From NCBI GenBank assembly GCA_028277725.1, contig JANQFX010000102.1, positions 1 to 64,000 of the forward strand: DNA of 64,000 bases, written 5' to 3'. This DNA comes from Thiohalocapsa sp. (GTDB lineage Bacteria > Pseudomonadota > Gammaproteobacteria > Chromatiales > Chromatiaceae). Shown here piece by piece: positions 1 to 9,699 of this stretch. A model generated the notes under the pieces. The model was not told the DNA's origin. It worked only from the letters and a program-made list of their open reading frames with translations, and ran no database searches. The position numbers and the translations under genes are program-made. Each line of letters opens with the position of its first letter. Position 1 is the stretch's first letter.

Positions 1-93
1 TTCAAGCGCCCAAGCGCTTGAAAAATGGCGCGAAGCGGAAACCGCGTTTTCGCTTCGCGTCTTGAAAAATTGCCAGGACGGCAATTTTTCAAG
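1..93. repeat. Three consecutive hairpin-forming palindromes
   Basis: TTCAAGCGC-ccaa-GCGCTTGAA (1-22); CGCGAAGCGGAAA-ccgcg-TTTTCGCTTCGCG (29-59, one G:T); CTTGAAAAATTGCC-aggac-GGCAATTTTTCAAG (61-93, perfect 14-bp arms). Confidence 0.85.
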
Positions 94-215
94 GTCCCCT
101 TAGGAGAGCGCGCCAGCCAAGTAACTTCAAGCCATTGCAATGCGCAATGTCACTCGATAATTGTTTCGCATGAGTCCCGAAGTCTCTGTGACGTACCCGA
201 CTGAGAGCCTGAGAG

Positions 216-1052
216 ATGCCGACACTGCAACAGGATGACGGGGAGAGAAGAGAACCAAAGGGGGCGGATAAAGTCGCGCACTTGGGTTTCGATCACCGCT
301 CTTTCGTTGGGCCTGAAGCGCTCTACGACGTCTTCTCAGCGATGCAATTCAATTTGCTCACCACACTGGGATTGCGCGAGCATCATCGCCTGCTGGACAT
401 TGGTTGTGGATCACTCCGTGGCGGGCGCCTCTTCATCTCCTACCTGGCACCGGGACACTACGCCGGCATCGAGCCCGAGGAATGGCTGGTGGCGGAGGGG
501 GTCAGACTGCAGCTCGGTACCGAGTTGCTGCGGATGAAGTCGCCGGAGCTCGCGCATCGTGACGACTTTCGGCTCTCGGCGCTGGACCGACGATTCGACT
601 TCCTGCTGGCGCAGTCCATTTTCTCTCATGCCACACAGTCACAGATCCGCACTTGCCTGAGCGAGGCAAAGCGGGTCCTCGAGCCCGAGGGCCTGTTTGC
701 GGCGAGCTTCTTCGAGGGCGAGCAGGACTATCGGGGGGAGCGGTGGGCATTACACGCCTCCTATACCTTCGATACCCTGACGAAATGGGCGGGCGAGGCG
801 GGCCTGCACGTCATGCGTATCGACTGGCCACACCCGGACGGGCAGCAGTGGTTGGTGTTTAGACACGCCCTGGCCAGCCCATGGACCGCCCCGCCTACCG
901 ATGCGCTCCGGTTGAAGCAGGATCTTGCGTTCTGCCGAGCGCGGCTGAAGCGGCTGGAAGACTCTCGCTACCTTCGCATCGGTCGAGCCTTGCACCGCCT
1001 CCTCGGGACATTGCGCTTCCGCCTGGACCGACTCCGGCGCCCCCCTGGATGA
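216..1052 (+). CDS. Class I SAM-dependent methyltransferase
   Basis: 278-aa ORF; LLDIGCGSLRGG motif I, later LAQSIFSHAT and EAKRVLEPEGLF typical of class I MTases. Confidence 0.8.
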   Translation: MPTLQQDDGERREPKGADKVAHLGFDHRSFVGPEALYDVFSAMQFNLLTTLGLREHHRLLDIGCGSLRGGRLFISYLAPGHYAGIEPEEWLVAEGVRLQLGTELLRMKSPELAHRDDFRLSALDRRFDFLLAQSIFSHATQSQIRTCLSEAKRVLEPEGLFAASFFEGEQDYRGERWALHASYTFDTLTKWAGEAGLHVMRIDWPHPDGQQWLVFRHALASPWTAPPTDALRLKQDLAFCRARLKRLEDSRYLRIGRALHRLLGTLRFRLDRLRRPPG

Positions 1053-1247
1053 GGCGCCGTCAGTGCACGGGATGCCTTTCTTCATGCCATGCCCGGCGAC
1101 ATGCGCTCGCAAGCGTCGCCCAACGGAAAGCTGGATGACTCCGGGTCTGGCCGGAGCGCCTTGCGCTGCAGACGGAGGATGACGCGAAACGCAGTCCCGC
1201 CGCCCGGGGTGTGGACTTCTGGCCCGATTCACCTGTCGATCAGAGTC

Positions 1248-2546
1248 TCAGGTTGGTGATTGCAGCGCGCCGACCGCGCGCGCCCCGGCGCGCCGCCCGG
1301 CGAGCATCGCCTCATGACTCCAGAAATAGCACCAGAGGCCGTAGCGCCCCGTGGGCTCGATGTCGACGCGCTTGAGCCAATCGCGAATGATCCGCACGGC
1401 TTCGCGGCGGTGCTTGTCGTAGATGCAGTAGGCGTAGCGGATTTCATGGGTATGGGTGGCGACGATGCGGTCGTCGGCCCGTAGGGCGCCGACGCGGACC
1501 AAGTCCGCGATCACGCGATCCACCAGCCCCTCACGCGGTAGTGGCCGCGACGCGGAGAAGGACACCTCGGCGGAGATGGACGCACAGCCGGGCGGACAGA
1601 CGTCATCGCTGAAGTTGGCCGGGTAGCTGATGCGGAAGAAACAGACATCGGACTCCGGAAAATGCACCCAATGGTAGGGCCCGAGATCGGCACGCTGCAC
1701 GCCGATGTTCACCACCATGATGCTGTTCGCACGCAGTCGCGCGGCGGCCGCTTCGACCTCCGGCGGCACCTCGGTGCAGATGCCGATGAGATCGGGCAGC
1801 GGAATACTGCTGATCAGGGTGTCGTAGCCGAGGTCGTGGCCGTCGTTGAAGCAAACCCGACGCCGCGCCGTATCGACGTGGGTCGCCCGTTGACCGAGTT
1901 GGACCGGCCCGGCGCGGTGTGCGACCGCGTCGACGAACCCGTCATAGCCACCGGGACCCTCCGGATAGAGAAAGGTCGCATTGCTGCCCACGGCGGTGCG
2001 TTTGCTCCACAAGGCGCCCCGCAACACCTGCCAGGCGGATGGGTGCGGCACACGGTTGTTGGTCCACTCGAAGGTCATGTCCCGCGGATGGACGGTCCAG
2101 AACTTCTCGCTGTAGGGGATCAGGAAGGTCTCGGCGAAGCCACGGCCGATGTGTTTGTACATCCACTGCTCGTAGTTCTGCGGCTCCAGATTGCGGTCCC
2201 TCAGCAGGTAATCGCGCAGGCAGCGCGCGCGCAGGCCCAGCGGCAAGCCGGCGGTGTTGACCTGGAACGGGTACGGCGTGTACACGCCGTGAGAATAGAT
2301 ATAGGCCCGACGCTTGTGGGTGCGCAGAGGCACTGCCGCATCCGCCAGCATGCCCAGGACGCGCTCGTCCCAGCTCTGTAGCACGTGGATGCCGCGGTCG
2401 AAGGCGAAACCGTCGACGTGGTCAGCCGCGGCGACGCCGCCGATCCGATCCGCAGCCTCGTAGACCGGCGCTTGGGTGTCGATGGAGGCGGCGAGCCCGG
2501 CGACGCCGGCGCCCAGAATGACGATGGGCTGGTGTCGCGCGCCCAT
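1248..2546 (-). CDS. FAD-dependent amine-oxidase/protoporphyrinogen-oxidase-like oxidoreductase
   Basis: N-terminal dinucleotide-binding IVILGAGVAGLAAS and DRGIHVLQSW; 432 aa. Confidence 0.75.
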   Translation of the reverse strand: MGARHQPIVILGAGVAGLAASIDTQAPVYEAADRIGGVAAADHVDGFAFDRGIHVLQSWDERVLGMLADAAVPLRTHKRRAYIYSHGVYTPYPFQVNTAGLPLGLRARCLRDYLLRDRNLEPQNYEQWMYKHIGRGFAETFLIPYSEKFWTVHPRDMTFEWTNNRVPHPSAWQVLRGALWSKRTAVGSNATFLYPEGPGGYDGFVDAVAHRAGPVQLGQRATHVDTARRRVCFNDGHDLGYDTLISSIPLPDLIGICTEVPPEVEAAAARLRANSIMVVNIGVQRADLGPYHWVHFPESDVCFFRISYPANFSDDVCPPGCASISAEVSFSASRPLPREGLVDRVIADLVRVGALRADDRIVATHTHEIRYAYCIYDKHRREAVRIIRDWLKRVDIEPTGRYGLWCYFWSHEAMLAGRRAGARAVGALQSPT

Positions 2547-2902
2547 GAGACTGCTCCTTAATGGTCGTGGCCGACCGCACGCGTCGGCGAAGCGGCCATT
2601 GGGGGCTGGTCGTGCGGTTGGCGCTCGTGGTTCGGCGACCCGCTGGTGCGCATGCTGTCATGCTCGCTTGCCATGCGGCAAGCCCTGGTGTTCCAATAAG
2701 GAAAGACCGTTCGACGCGGCAGGCAGCGTTCTCGCGGCGTACACGGCCGGCTGTAGCCACCGGCTATACCTACATCCCGGAGGGCCGACCGCCCCGAAGA
2801 CATGCATCTGCCGGTTCCAACTGCAGTCGCCCCAGGAACCTGCACTTGGTGCTCGGGGACACTCGCGGTCGCGTGCGTCGGCGTAGCAGTGCTTTACGGA
2901 AC

Positions 2903-3865
2903 ATGAACGACCTGACTTTGGGAACCCATCCCCATGCGGTTCCGGATAGCAAGTTTCGCCGCGTGCTCATCACGGGCTGCGGCGGCATGCTCGGCTCCGC
3001 GCTCTATCCGGATTTCGCTGCACGCTTCCCCCTGGTGGTCGCCAGCGACCTCGACGTGTCGGAGCCTTGGCTGGCGGCACTCGATGTGACCGATGCGACT
3101 GCGCTCTGCGCTGCATTCGATTTGATCGAGCCCGACCTGGTGCTGCACCTGGCGGCGAAGACAGACCTCGAATTCTGCGAACGCGAAGCAGCCGTTGCGT
3201 CGGCGGCCAACCACCTGGCGACACGCATGATCGCGCACCTGTGTGCGGCCCGCGACATCGACCTCGTCTACATCAGCACGGCAGGCGTCTTCGACGGAAC
3301 CAAGGCCGAGCCCTACTGCGAGGATGATGCCCCCAACCCGCTGATGATCTACGGCGAGACGAAGTTCCAAGGGGAAGAAGCGGTGCGGAGCATTTGCAAG
3401 CGCCATTACGTCGTCCGCGCCGGCTGGATGATCGGCGGCGGCAGGGGCAAGGACAAGAAGTTCGTCGCCAAGATCATCGAGCAACTCGAACAGGGGGCTC
3501 ACGTCATCCATGCAGTCGCCGACCGGCTTGGCACGCCGACCTATACCCGAGACTTCTCCCAAACGCTGCTGCAACTGATCGAAACCGGCGCCTACGGCAC
3601 GTATCACATGGTCTGCGAAGGCAGCGGCTCACGGCTGGATGTGGCGCAGGCGATCGTCGACTTCTTGGGCGCCGACGCGCAGGTGAAGGCCGTGGACTCA
3701 TCGTTCTTCAGCGATCGATATTTCGCGCCACGACCGGTCTCCGAGATCATGGTCAATGCACGGCTCGACGCACTGGGCATCCGGACCATGCGCCCGTGGC
3801 GTGAGGCCTTGCGCGAGTACCTGGAGCAGGAATTCGGCTCCGCCTCCACGCGCGCAGCGCAATAG
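2903..3865 (+). CDS. NAD(P)-dependent sugar reductase, RmlD/dTDP-4-dehydrorhamnose reductase-like SDR
   Basis: Start placed at internal ATG; VLITGCGGMLGSALYPDF, YGETKFQGE (YxxxK), RAGWMIGGG. Confidence 0.8.
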   Translation: MNDLTLGTHPHAVPDSKFRRVLITGCGGMLGSALYPDFAARFPLVVASDLDVSEPWLAALDVTDATALCAAFDLIEPDLVLHLAAKTDLEFCEREAAVASAANHLATRMIAHLCAARDIDLVYISTAGVFDGTKAEPYCEDDAPNPLMIYGETKFQGEEAVRSICKRHYVVRAGWMIGGGRGKDKKFVAKIIEQLEQGAHVIHAVADRLGTPTYTRDFSQTLLQLIETGAYGTYHMVCEGSGSRLDVAQAIVDFLGADAQVKAVDSSFFSDRYFAPRPVSEIMVNARLDALGIRTMRPWREALREYLEQEFGSASTRAAQ

Positions 3866-3950
3866 GGCACGGCCCGTGCCCCGAGACGGCGGACAGTCGA
3901 GTCGTCGGCGTCGATTCGAGCCGCGCCCGTCGCCATACCCGTCCTGTTCC

Positions 3951-4691
3951 ATGCGCGTCCAGGTTCCGCTTGCACGGATCGGCGCTTTGAGTGCCATGCT
4001 CCTGCTGTTGTCCGCCTGCGCGGCGAAGCCGGCGCCCGATCGCGCGCCCTTTCCGACACCCCAGGCGGCACCGGACCTGTATCAGGCCCCGATGGAGGCG
4101 CAGACGCGGTTTCGTATAGGCGACAGTATCGCCGTGCGTTCCTACTACGATCCGCAGTTCAACCAGGACCTCATGGTACGCCCGGACGGCAAGGTGTCGT
4201 TGCTGCTGCTCGGCGAGTTGCGCGTGGTGGACATGACACCAGGGGAGCTGCGTGCCTTGTTGCTTCGGCAGTACAGCAAAGTGGCGAATGCGCCGGATAT
4301 CACCGTGTCGCTAGCGGAATCCGCTGATCTGGAGATCTTCCTCGGCGGTGAGGTCAAGCAGCCGTCGGTGCATCGACTGAAGGGATCGCTGACGCTGCTG
4401 CAGTCCATCAGCATGGCGGGCGGACTGCTGCCCACCGCGAATGTCCACCAGGTGCTTCTGATCCGCCGCGACGCGACGGGCTCTCAGGACGTCTTCGAGG
4501 TCGACCTGGCGCGTGTCCTCCGGAACGAGATTCCAGACCCCTATTTGCGCAGGCACGACCTGATCTACGCACCGCGAACGGCGATCGCCGACGCCAACCG
4601 ATGGGTGACCCAGCATATCGATGGCATCGTGCCCGACTCGGTGCTGTTCAGTTTCGGGTGGGTGCAGCAAAACACGAAGTTGGGACAGTGA
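3951..4691 (+). CDS. Polysaccharide export lipoprotein (Wza family, Poly_export/SLBB)
   Basis: Lipoprotein signal LLLLSAC at N-terminus; FRIGDSIAVRSYYDPQFNQDLMVRPDGKVSLLLLGEL... and SLTLLQSISMAGGL. Confidence 0.88.
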   Translation: MRVQVPLARIGALSAMLLLLSACAAKPAPDRAPFPTPQAAPDLYQAPMEAQTRFRIGDSIAVRSYYDPQFNQDLMVRPDGKVSLLLLGELRVVDMTPGELRALLLRQYSKVANAPDITVSLAESADLEIFLGGEVKQPSVHRLKGSLTLLQSISMAGGLLPTANVHQVLLIRRDATGSQDVFEVDLARVLRNEIPDPYLRRHDLIYAPRTAIADANRWVTQHIDGIVPDSVLFSFGWVQQNTKLGQ

Positions 4692-4698
4692 GCGGGGC

Positions 4699-5646
4699 AT
4701 GACTATGGCACCCCCCGAAACCGCGCCGAGGGTTTCCATCGTTCTGGTGACCTGGAACTGCGTCGATGATCTTCGCCGTTGCCTGACCGCCATCGCCGCC
4801 AGCAACGTCGACGATGTCGAGGTCATCGTCGTGGATAACGCGTCCGTCGATGGCACCCGCGAGCACGTGCTTAGGGCCTATCCGGATGTGCACCTGATCG
4901 AGAACGATCGCAATCTCGGGCACAGCAAAGGGGTCAATCAGGGCCTACGGGCGGCCGAGGGCGACTACGTCCTGGTCTTGGATGCAGACGCGGAATTGAT
5001 GCCCGGTGCGCTCCACAGCCTGACCGAGTTCCTGTCCTCGCATCCGGATGTCGGCATCGTGGCACCGCAGATGCTGAATACGGACGGCTCCGCGCAGCAT
5101 ACGTCGCGGGCCTTCCCATCCGCTATCAATGGCTTGTTCGGTCGCCACAGCGCGCTGACGCGCCTATTCCCGAACAACCCCTGGGCGCGGCGCTACCTGA
5201 TGACGGAAGCGGCGCAGGGCGACTCTCCCTACCCGGTAGAGCAGGTCTCGGCCGCGTGCATGATGTTCCCGCGCTCGCTGGTGGCGGAGGTCGGCCTCTG
5301 GGACGAGGGGTACTTCGCCTACTGGGTCGACACGGCCTGGTGCTGGCATGTGGGTCGCCAGGGCCGGTCCATCTTCTGCGTCCCCGCGGCACGGGTGATA
5401 CACCACGAGAACAATCGTCCCGGTCGGCCACGGTCGCTATTGCGGATTTGGCTGTTCCATGCCGGCGCCTTACGCTTCTATCGGACCACCCGCCGGTTCG
5501 GCTGGCTGGACCCCAGGGTATGGATCGCCCTCGTGGGGTTGAGTATCCGGGCCGGGATACAGCTGATCGAGAGTTGGCTCCTGCGCTTGCATATGGCCCG
5601 GTCGCGGCGGGCCTCGGCAACGACCGACTCCACGCCCCAGTGCTGA
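4699..5646 (+). CDS. Glycosyltransferase family 2 (rhamnosyltransferase-like)
   Basis: VSIVLVTWNCVDDLRRCL...EVIVVDNASVDGT...YVLVLDADAEL. Confidence 0.88.
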   Translation: MTMAPPETAPRVSIVLVTWNCVDDLRRCLTAIAASNVDDVEVIVVDNASVDGTREHVLRAYPDVHLIENDRNLGHSKGVNQGLRAAEGDYVLVLDADAELMPGALHSLTEFLSSHPDVGIVAPQMLNTDGSAQHTSRAFPSAINGLFGRHSALTRLFPNNPWARRYLMTEAAQGDSPYPVEQVSAACMMFPRSLVAEVGLWDEGYFAYWVDTAWCWHVGRQGRSIFCVPAARVIHHENNRPGRPRSLLRIWLFHAGALRFYRTTRRFGWLDPRVWIALVGLSIRAGIQLIESWLLRLHMARSRRASATTDSTPQC

Positions 5647-5651
5647 GCACC

Positions 5652-6437
5652 GTGCACGAAGAGCCTGCACCCCTGCCAGAGCACGTTTGCTACGTGATCG
5701 CCGCCGACACCGTCGAGGTGGGTCGCTCGCAGGCCTGGCTGGAGGCGCTGTATCGGCTGTTCGAGATCGCGTGCGCCGCGCTCGCGCTCCTGCTCGCGGG
5801 TCCGATCATGTTGTTCGTAGCCCTTTGGGTGCGCCTGGATTCCCGCGGGCCGATCCTGTTCACCCAGCAACGCGTCGCCCGGAGTCGGATCGTAACGGCC
5901 GCCGAGCTGCCGACCTCGACCCGACTGCATCTCTGGGGGGCAGACGCCACAGACGCCCAGCGCCTGCTGTTGCCCACGACCTTTCGCTTCGTCAAGTTCC
6001 GGACCATGCGCCAGGATGCGAAGGACTGCTTTCCGCAGCTCTATCGGTACCGCTATCCGGATCGACAGGCATTCCTCACCGATCGATTCAAGAGGGAAAA
6101 TGATCCCCGCGTGACGCGGGCCGGCCACTGGCTGCGCCGCCTCACCTTGGACGAGCTGCCCAATTTCTGGTGCGTACTGACCGGCGACATGCGCCTCGTC
6201 GGCCCGAGGCCGGAATTGCCGGAACTGTTGTGCAACTACGCACCGCAGGAGATGGCGAAGTTTGCAGTGAAGCCGGGCATCACCGGATTCGCGCAGATTC
6301 GCGGTCGAGGCCACCTGAGCTTTCGCGATACCCTGAAGTACGACTTGGAGTACGTTGCGCAGCGTTCGGTCTGGTTGGATCTGCACATCCTCTTCGTCAC
6401 CCTCTGGCTCGTCGTCGCCCGCCGAGGCGCTTTCTGA
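5652..6437 (+). CDS. Sugar-phosphate (undecaprenyl-phosphate) transferase, bacterial sugar transferase family
   Basis: GTG start; one N-terminal TM; FRFVKFRTM, RLTLDELPNFWCVLTGDMRLVGPRPELP, KPGITGFAQIRGR. Confidence 0.9.
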   Translation: MHEEPAPLPEHVCYVIAADTVEVGRSQAWLEALYRLFEIACAALALLLAGPIMLFVALWVRLDSRGPILFTQQRVARSRIVTAAELPTSTRLHLWGADATDAQRLLLPTTFRFVKFRTMRQDAKDCFPQLYRYRYPDRQAFLTDRFKRENDPRVTRAGHWLRRLTLDELPNFWCVLTGDMRLVGPRPELPELLCNYAPQEMAKFAVKPGITGFAQIRGRGHLSFRDTLKYDLEYVAQRSVWLDLHILFVTLWLVVARRGAF

Positions 6438-6438
6438 T

Positions 6439-7836
6439 ATGCAGGATGCACTCGACCTTCGTCGCCTGCTGTCGCCCCTGCTGCGCAATTGGCCGTGGAT
6501 TCTGTGTTTCGTCCTCTCGGCCATGGCGACCGCGCTGGCACTCACCTATGTCTACAGCGAACGCTACGAGGCCACTGCGCTCCTGTCGTTCAGACCCGTG
6601 GCGGCACCAGACGCCAATCCGGCGCTGCCCCAGGCCTTCGGCTCGCCGGTCCCGGCGGCGCCACTCAAGGTGGTGGGGCACACGCTGTTGGAGCTGGCTC
6701 GGGCACCCGACCTGCTGGAGCAACTCGTGAACGAGTTCGATCTCGATGCGGAGCGGTCCAAACAGTACGCGCCGGGATTGATTGGACTGGTCGGACGCCT
6801 GAAAGATGGGCTGCGGGATGCGCTGGGTGACCTGATGGCCCTGGCCAAATACGGTCGCATACCGGAGTCGGACCCGCGGCTTCAGGCGATGCAGAAACTC
6901 GCATCCAACATCAGTGTACGCAGCTACGATGCCTATGTGTTTCGCGTTCAGGTCGAGGACATCTCCCCGATACGGGCCGCCGCCATCGCCGATATCGTGG
7001 CGCAGGCCTTGGTCGAGCGAAGCCGGGACGGGGATCGACGCCCGGGGGTGCTCGAGCGAGAGCAGCTGGCAGCTTTGCTGGCCGACAAGCGGGCTGAACT
7101 GACCGAGGCGCGGGCCGAGTTGCGCGGCGCGCTGACCGCAGGAGATGCGGCGTCGGTCGAACTGGAGACTCAACAGCTGCTGGAGCGGCGGACTCTGCTG
7201 AAGCTCGAGCGCAGCCGGCTCAATGCCGACGTGAAGAAGGCGCGACAGCGCCTGGAGGCGCTGACGGCGAAGGCGGCCTTGAAACGCGATCTGACCACCG
7301 GCGGTGAGATCCGCAGCCCGGTGGGCTCTGCAACCATCTCGCCGGACGATTTCAAACGCCTGGAATCGGAGAAACTCACCGCCGAAGTGGAACTCACGGC
7401 GCTGGAGGCACAATACGCCGCCCTGGATGGGTCGGTGTCCGAGGTGGAGCAACGCATCCGCGGTATGCCCGCGCTGCAGGCGCGCGTGGATGGGCTGCGG
7501 ATGCAGCTGCGGCTCCTGGAGCGGGATGTCGAGCTACTGTCCGGCGCCTACCAGGATGCCATGATCCGATCCACGAATCTGGGCAGCGAGGTCACGTTGT
7601 TCGCCCGCGCCCTGGTTCCGGTAGAGCCTACGAGCCCCATCAAGCTGTACCACGTGGGTCTGACGGGTTTCCTTGCCGTGTTCGTGGCGATCGGTGCGAC
7701 CTACGTCCTTGCGTTTCTGGCGGATGAACGACGGGCTGTTCTCCGCCTGACCAGCAATGCGCAATCGGCCGCCCTCCCGATGGCGCCTGAGCCGAACGCG
7801 CGGATCGGGGTCGACCATGACGATGGACCCGGCTAG
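6439..7836 (+). CDS. Wzz/GNVR chain-length determinant-like protein (no kinase domain)
   Basis: N-terminal and C-terminal TM segments, long coiled coil between (EREQLAALLADKRAELTEARAEL...), SPIKLYHVGLTGFLAVFVAIGATYVLAFL. Confidence 0.75.
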   Translation: MQDALDLRRLLSPLLRNWPWILCFVLSAMATALALTYVYSERYEATALLSFRPVAAPDANPALPQAFGSPVPAAPLKVVGHTLLELARAPDLLEQLVNEFDLDAERSKQYAPGLIGLVGRLKDGLRDALGDLMALAKYGRIPESDPRLQAMQKLASNISVRSYDAYVFRVQVEDISPIRAAAIADIVAQALVERSRDGDRRPGVLEREQLAALLADKRAELTEARAELRGALTAGDAASVELETQQLLERRTLLKLERSRLNADVKKARQRLEALTAKAALKRDLTTGGEIRSPVGSATISPDDFKRLESEKLTAEVELTALEAQYAALDGSVSEVEQRIRGMPALQARVDGLRMQLRLLERDVELLSGAYQDAMIRSTNLGSEVTLFARALVPVEPTSPIKLYHVGLTGFLAVFVAIGATYVLAFLADERRAVLRLTSNAQSAALPMAPEPNARIGVDHDDGPG

Positions 7837-8005
7837 GGAGGAGTGGGGCCAAGATGCCCCAGATCCGGCTCCGGACTCGCCCCCGGCCCCGGCAAGCGTG
7901 CATCGAGGCTGCGGCGTCTTCGTGGTCGGACTTGTCTTGTCCGTCGCCCTCGGTACCGGGTTCGGTCTGGCCGTCAGCTATCTACTGCGCAAGCTCGGTG
8001 TGTGA
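7817..8005 (+). CDS. Small single-TM protein in polysaccharide operon
   Basis: 62-aa ORF MTMDPAREEWGQ...GCGVFVVGLVLSVALGTGFGLAVSYLLRKLGV, tightly spaced between wzz-like and polymerase genes. Confidence 0.55.
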   Translation: MTMDPAREEWGQDAPDPAPDSPPAPASVHRGCGVFVVGLVLSVALGTGFGLAVSYLLRKLGV

Positions 8006-8008
8006 CGC

Positions 8009-9538
8009 GTGCTAGTCCGGCTCAGCGGAATTCGGCGCGCCGGCTCGATCTTGCTGCTCGGCAGCGGTTTCGCGGTCCTGGCCTCTCGATTGTGGACGCT
8101 GGATGGTCGCTGGTTCGTCCTCGTCATCGCGGCCACCATGGTCATGCCCATCGCCGTCGTCGTCGTTCTGATGATGCCCGGGCTGCTGTTGCCGGGCTTC
8201 TTCGCTACCATTCCGCTCGCTTCCATCGAAAAGTGGCTGTTCCTCGACATGGTCCCACCAGACCAGGCCGGCAATGCCATGGCCTCGGGGATGATCGGCA
8301 TCGGACCGATCGACCTCGTGCTCGTGACCCTGGCGGCCGTGTGGTTCGTGCAGCGATTCGTGCGGCATGATAGGCCGTGCATCCGGCTACGGGCCTTCGA
8401 TTTTCTGGTTCTGAGCCTCGTCCTGGCGTATCTCCTATCCATCGTCGGCACACCGAGGCCCGTCCTGGGGCTATTCGCCGTGGCTTATCTGGCCAAGCAC
8501 GTCTTCGCCTATTTTTACGTGTCGCGCCACTTCCAGCACCATCACCTGCAGTGGTGGCTATTGGCGGTCCTGGTCGCCATCGTTTTCGAGGCCGTCCTAG
8601 GGTTGGCGCAGAGCCAGCTGGACCTCCTGCAGGGTTTGGCTCGGGACAAGGGCGCGGGCAGCGCCGAACGCCAAGCGCAATATGCCGTGCCCGGTATCGA
8701 GATGTACTACCGGGCAGAAGGGTCCACCTACGACTCCCACTCCTACGGCATCTACCTCGCCATGTTGCTGCCCTGGCCCATGGTGTTCCTGTTCGATAAC
8801 AAGCTCCGGGTGCTTTGGCGCTGGGTACTCGGCGCTGTCACCGTGCTGGGCATGATCGGGCTCGTGCTGAGCCTCTCGCGCTCCGCCTGGCTCAGTTTCG
8901 CCATCGCCATGACGATCGGCGTCGCGCTCATGCGCTTCCGCGTGGGTGTACGCTCTGTCGGGCGCGTCTTCCTGTGGGGCTCCGCGCTGTTGTTGCTGAT
9001 CGCCCCCTGGGGTGTGGGCTTGATTGCCGAACGATTCGCGAGCGCGCCCATCGAGATCCTGACAACACGCTTCGAGCAATTCATGGTCGCCGTCGACATA
9101 CTGCTTGCCCACCCCTTGTTTGGATTCGGCGTCGGGAATTACATGGAAGCCCTCGCCATCTACAACTTCGATTGGGCATGGATCATGCCAGTGCACAACG
9201 TGCTGCTCTGGATCGGTGCCGAAAGCGGCCTGTTCGGGATCTTCGCCTTCTACGGCATCATCGTCGGCGCCATGGTTCGTCTCTTCTCCGTGACCGGATC
9301 GACAGACCGCCGCAGCGCCTTCATTGCACTCGCCACCCTCCTCGGGCTCATCGCCTATGCCTTGGACGGCCTGACCAATCCGCTGTTTCGAGAACCCACC
9401 GTCTACATGATGTTCTGGACACTTATCGCCATTGCCACCGTGTTACCCGACCTCGACGTCCAGCGCGAGTGCGAGACAACGCCCAGCCCATGGCGCACCT
9501 GGTATGACCGCCAACAACCGCCGGCGCGCTCGGTATGA
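8009..9538 (+). CDS. O-antigen polymerase/ligase (Wzy/WaaL) family membrane protein
   Basis: GTG start; multi-TM, 509 aa; HPLFGFGVGNY, LSLSRSAWLSF, HNVLLWIGAESGLFGIFAF. Confidence 0.82.
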   Translation: MLVRLSGIRRAGSILLLGSGFAVLASRLWTLDGRWFVLVIAATMVMPIAVVVVLMMPGLLLPGFFATIPLASIEKWLFLDMVPPDQAGNAMASGMIGIGPIDLVLVTLAAVWFVQRFVRHDRPCIRLRAFDFLVLSLVLAYLLSIVGTPRPVLGLFAVAYLAKHVFAYFYVSRHFQHHHLQWWLLAVLVAIVFEAVLGLAQSQLDLLQGLARDKGAGSAERQAQYAVPGIEMYYRAEGSTYDSHSYGIYLAMLLPWPMVFLFDNKLRVLWRWVLGAVTVLGMIGLVLSLSRSAWLSFAIAMTIGVALMRFRVGVRSVGRVFLWGSALLLLIAPWGVGLIAERFASAPIEILTTRFEQFMVAVDILLAHPLFGFGVGNYMEALAIYNFDWAWIMPVHNVLLWIGAESGLFGIFAFYGIIVGAMVRLFSVTGSTDRRSAFIALATLLGLIAYALDGLTNPLFREPTVYMMFWTLIAIATVLPDLDVQRECETTPSPWRTWYDRQQPPARSV

Positions 9539-9699
9539 AGAACGCCTGCGCCCCAACGCCCACCCGCACGGCGGCGCTCTATCGATCCACAAGCCCGGGC
9601 AACCAACCGCCCGGCGCCTCGTGCAGCGATCGCGAAACGGCTGCGCGACGCCCGAACAGCGTGTACTCTTTCAACACTGTCCCCAACAGGTATGCTGCA

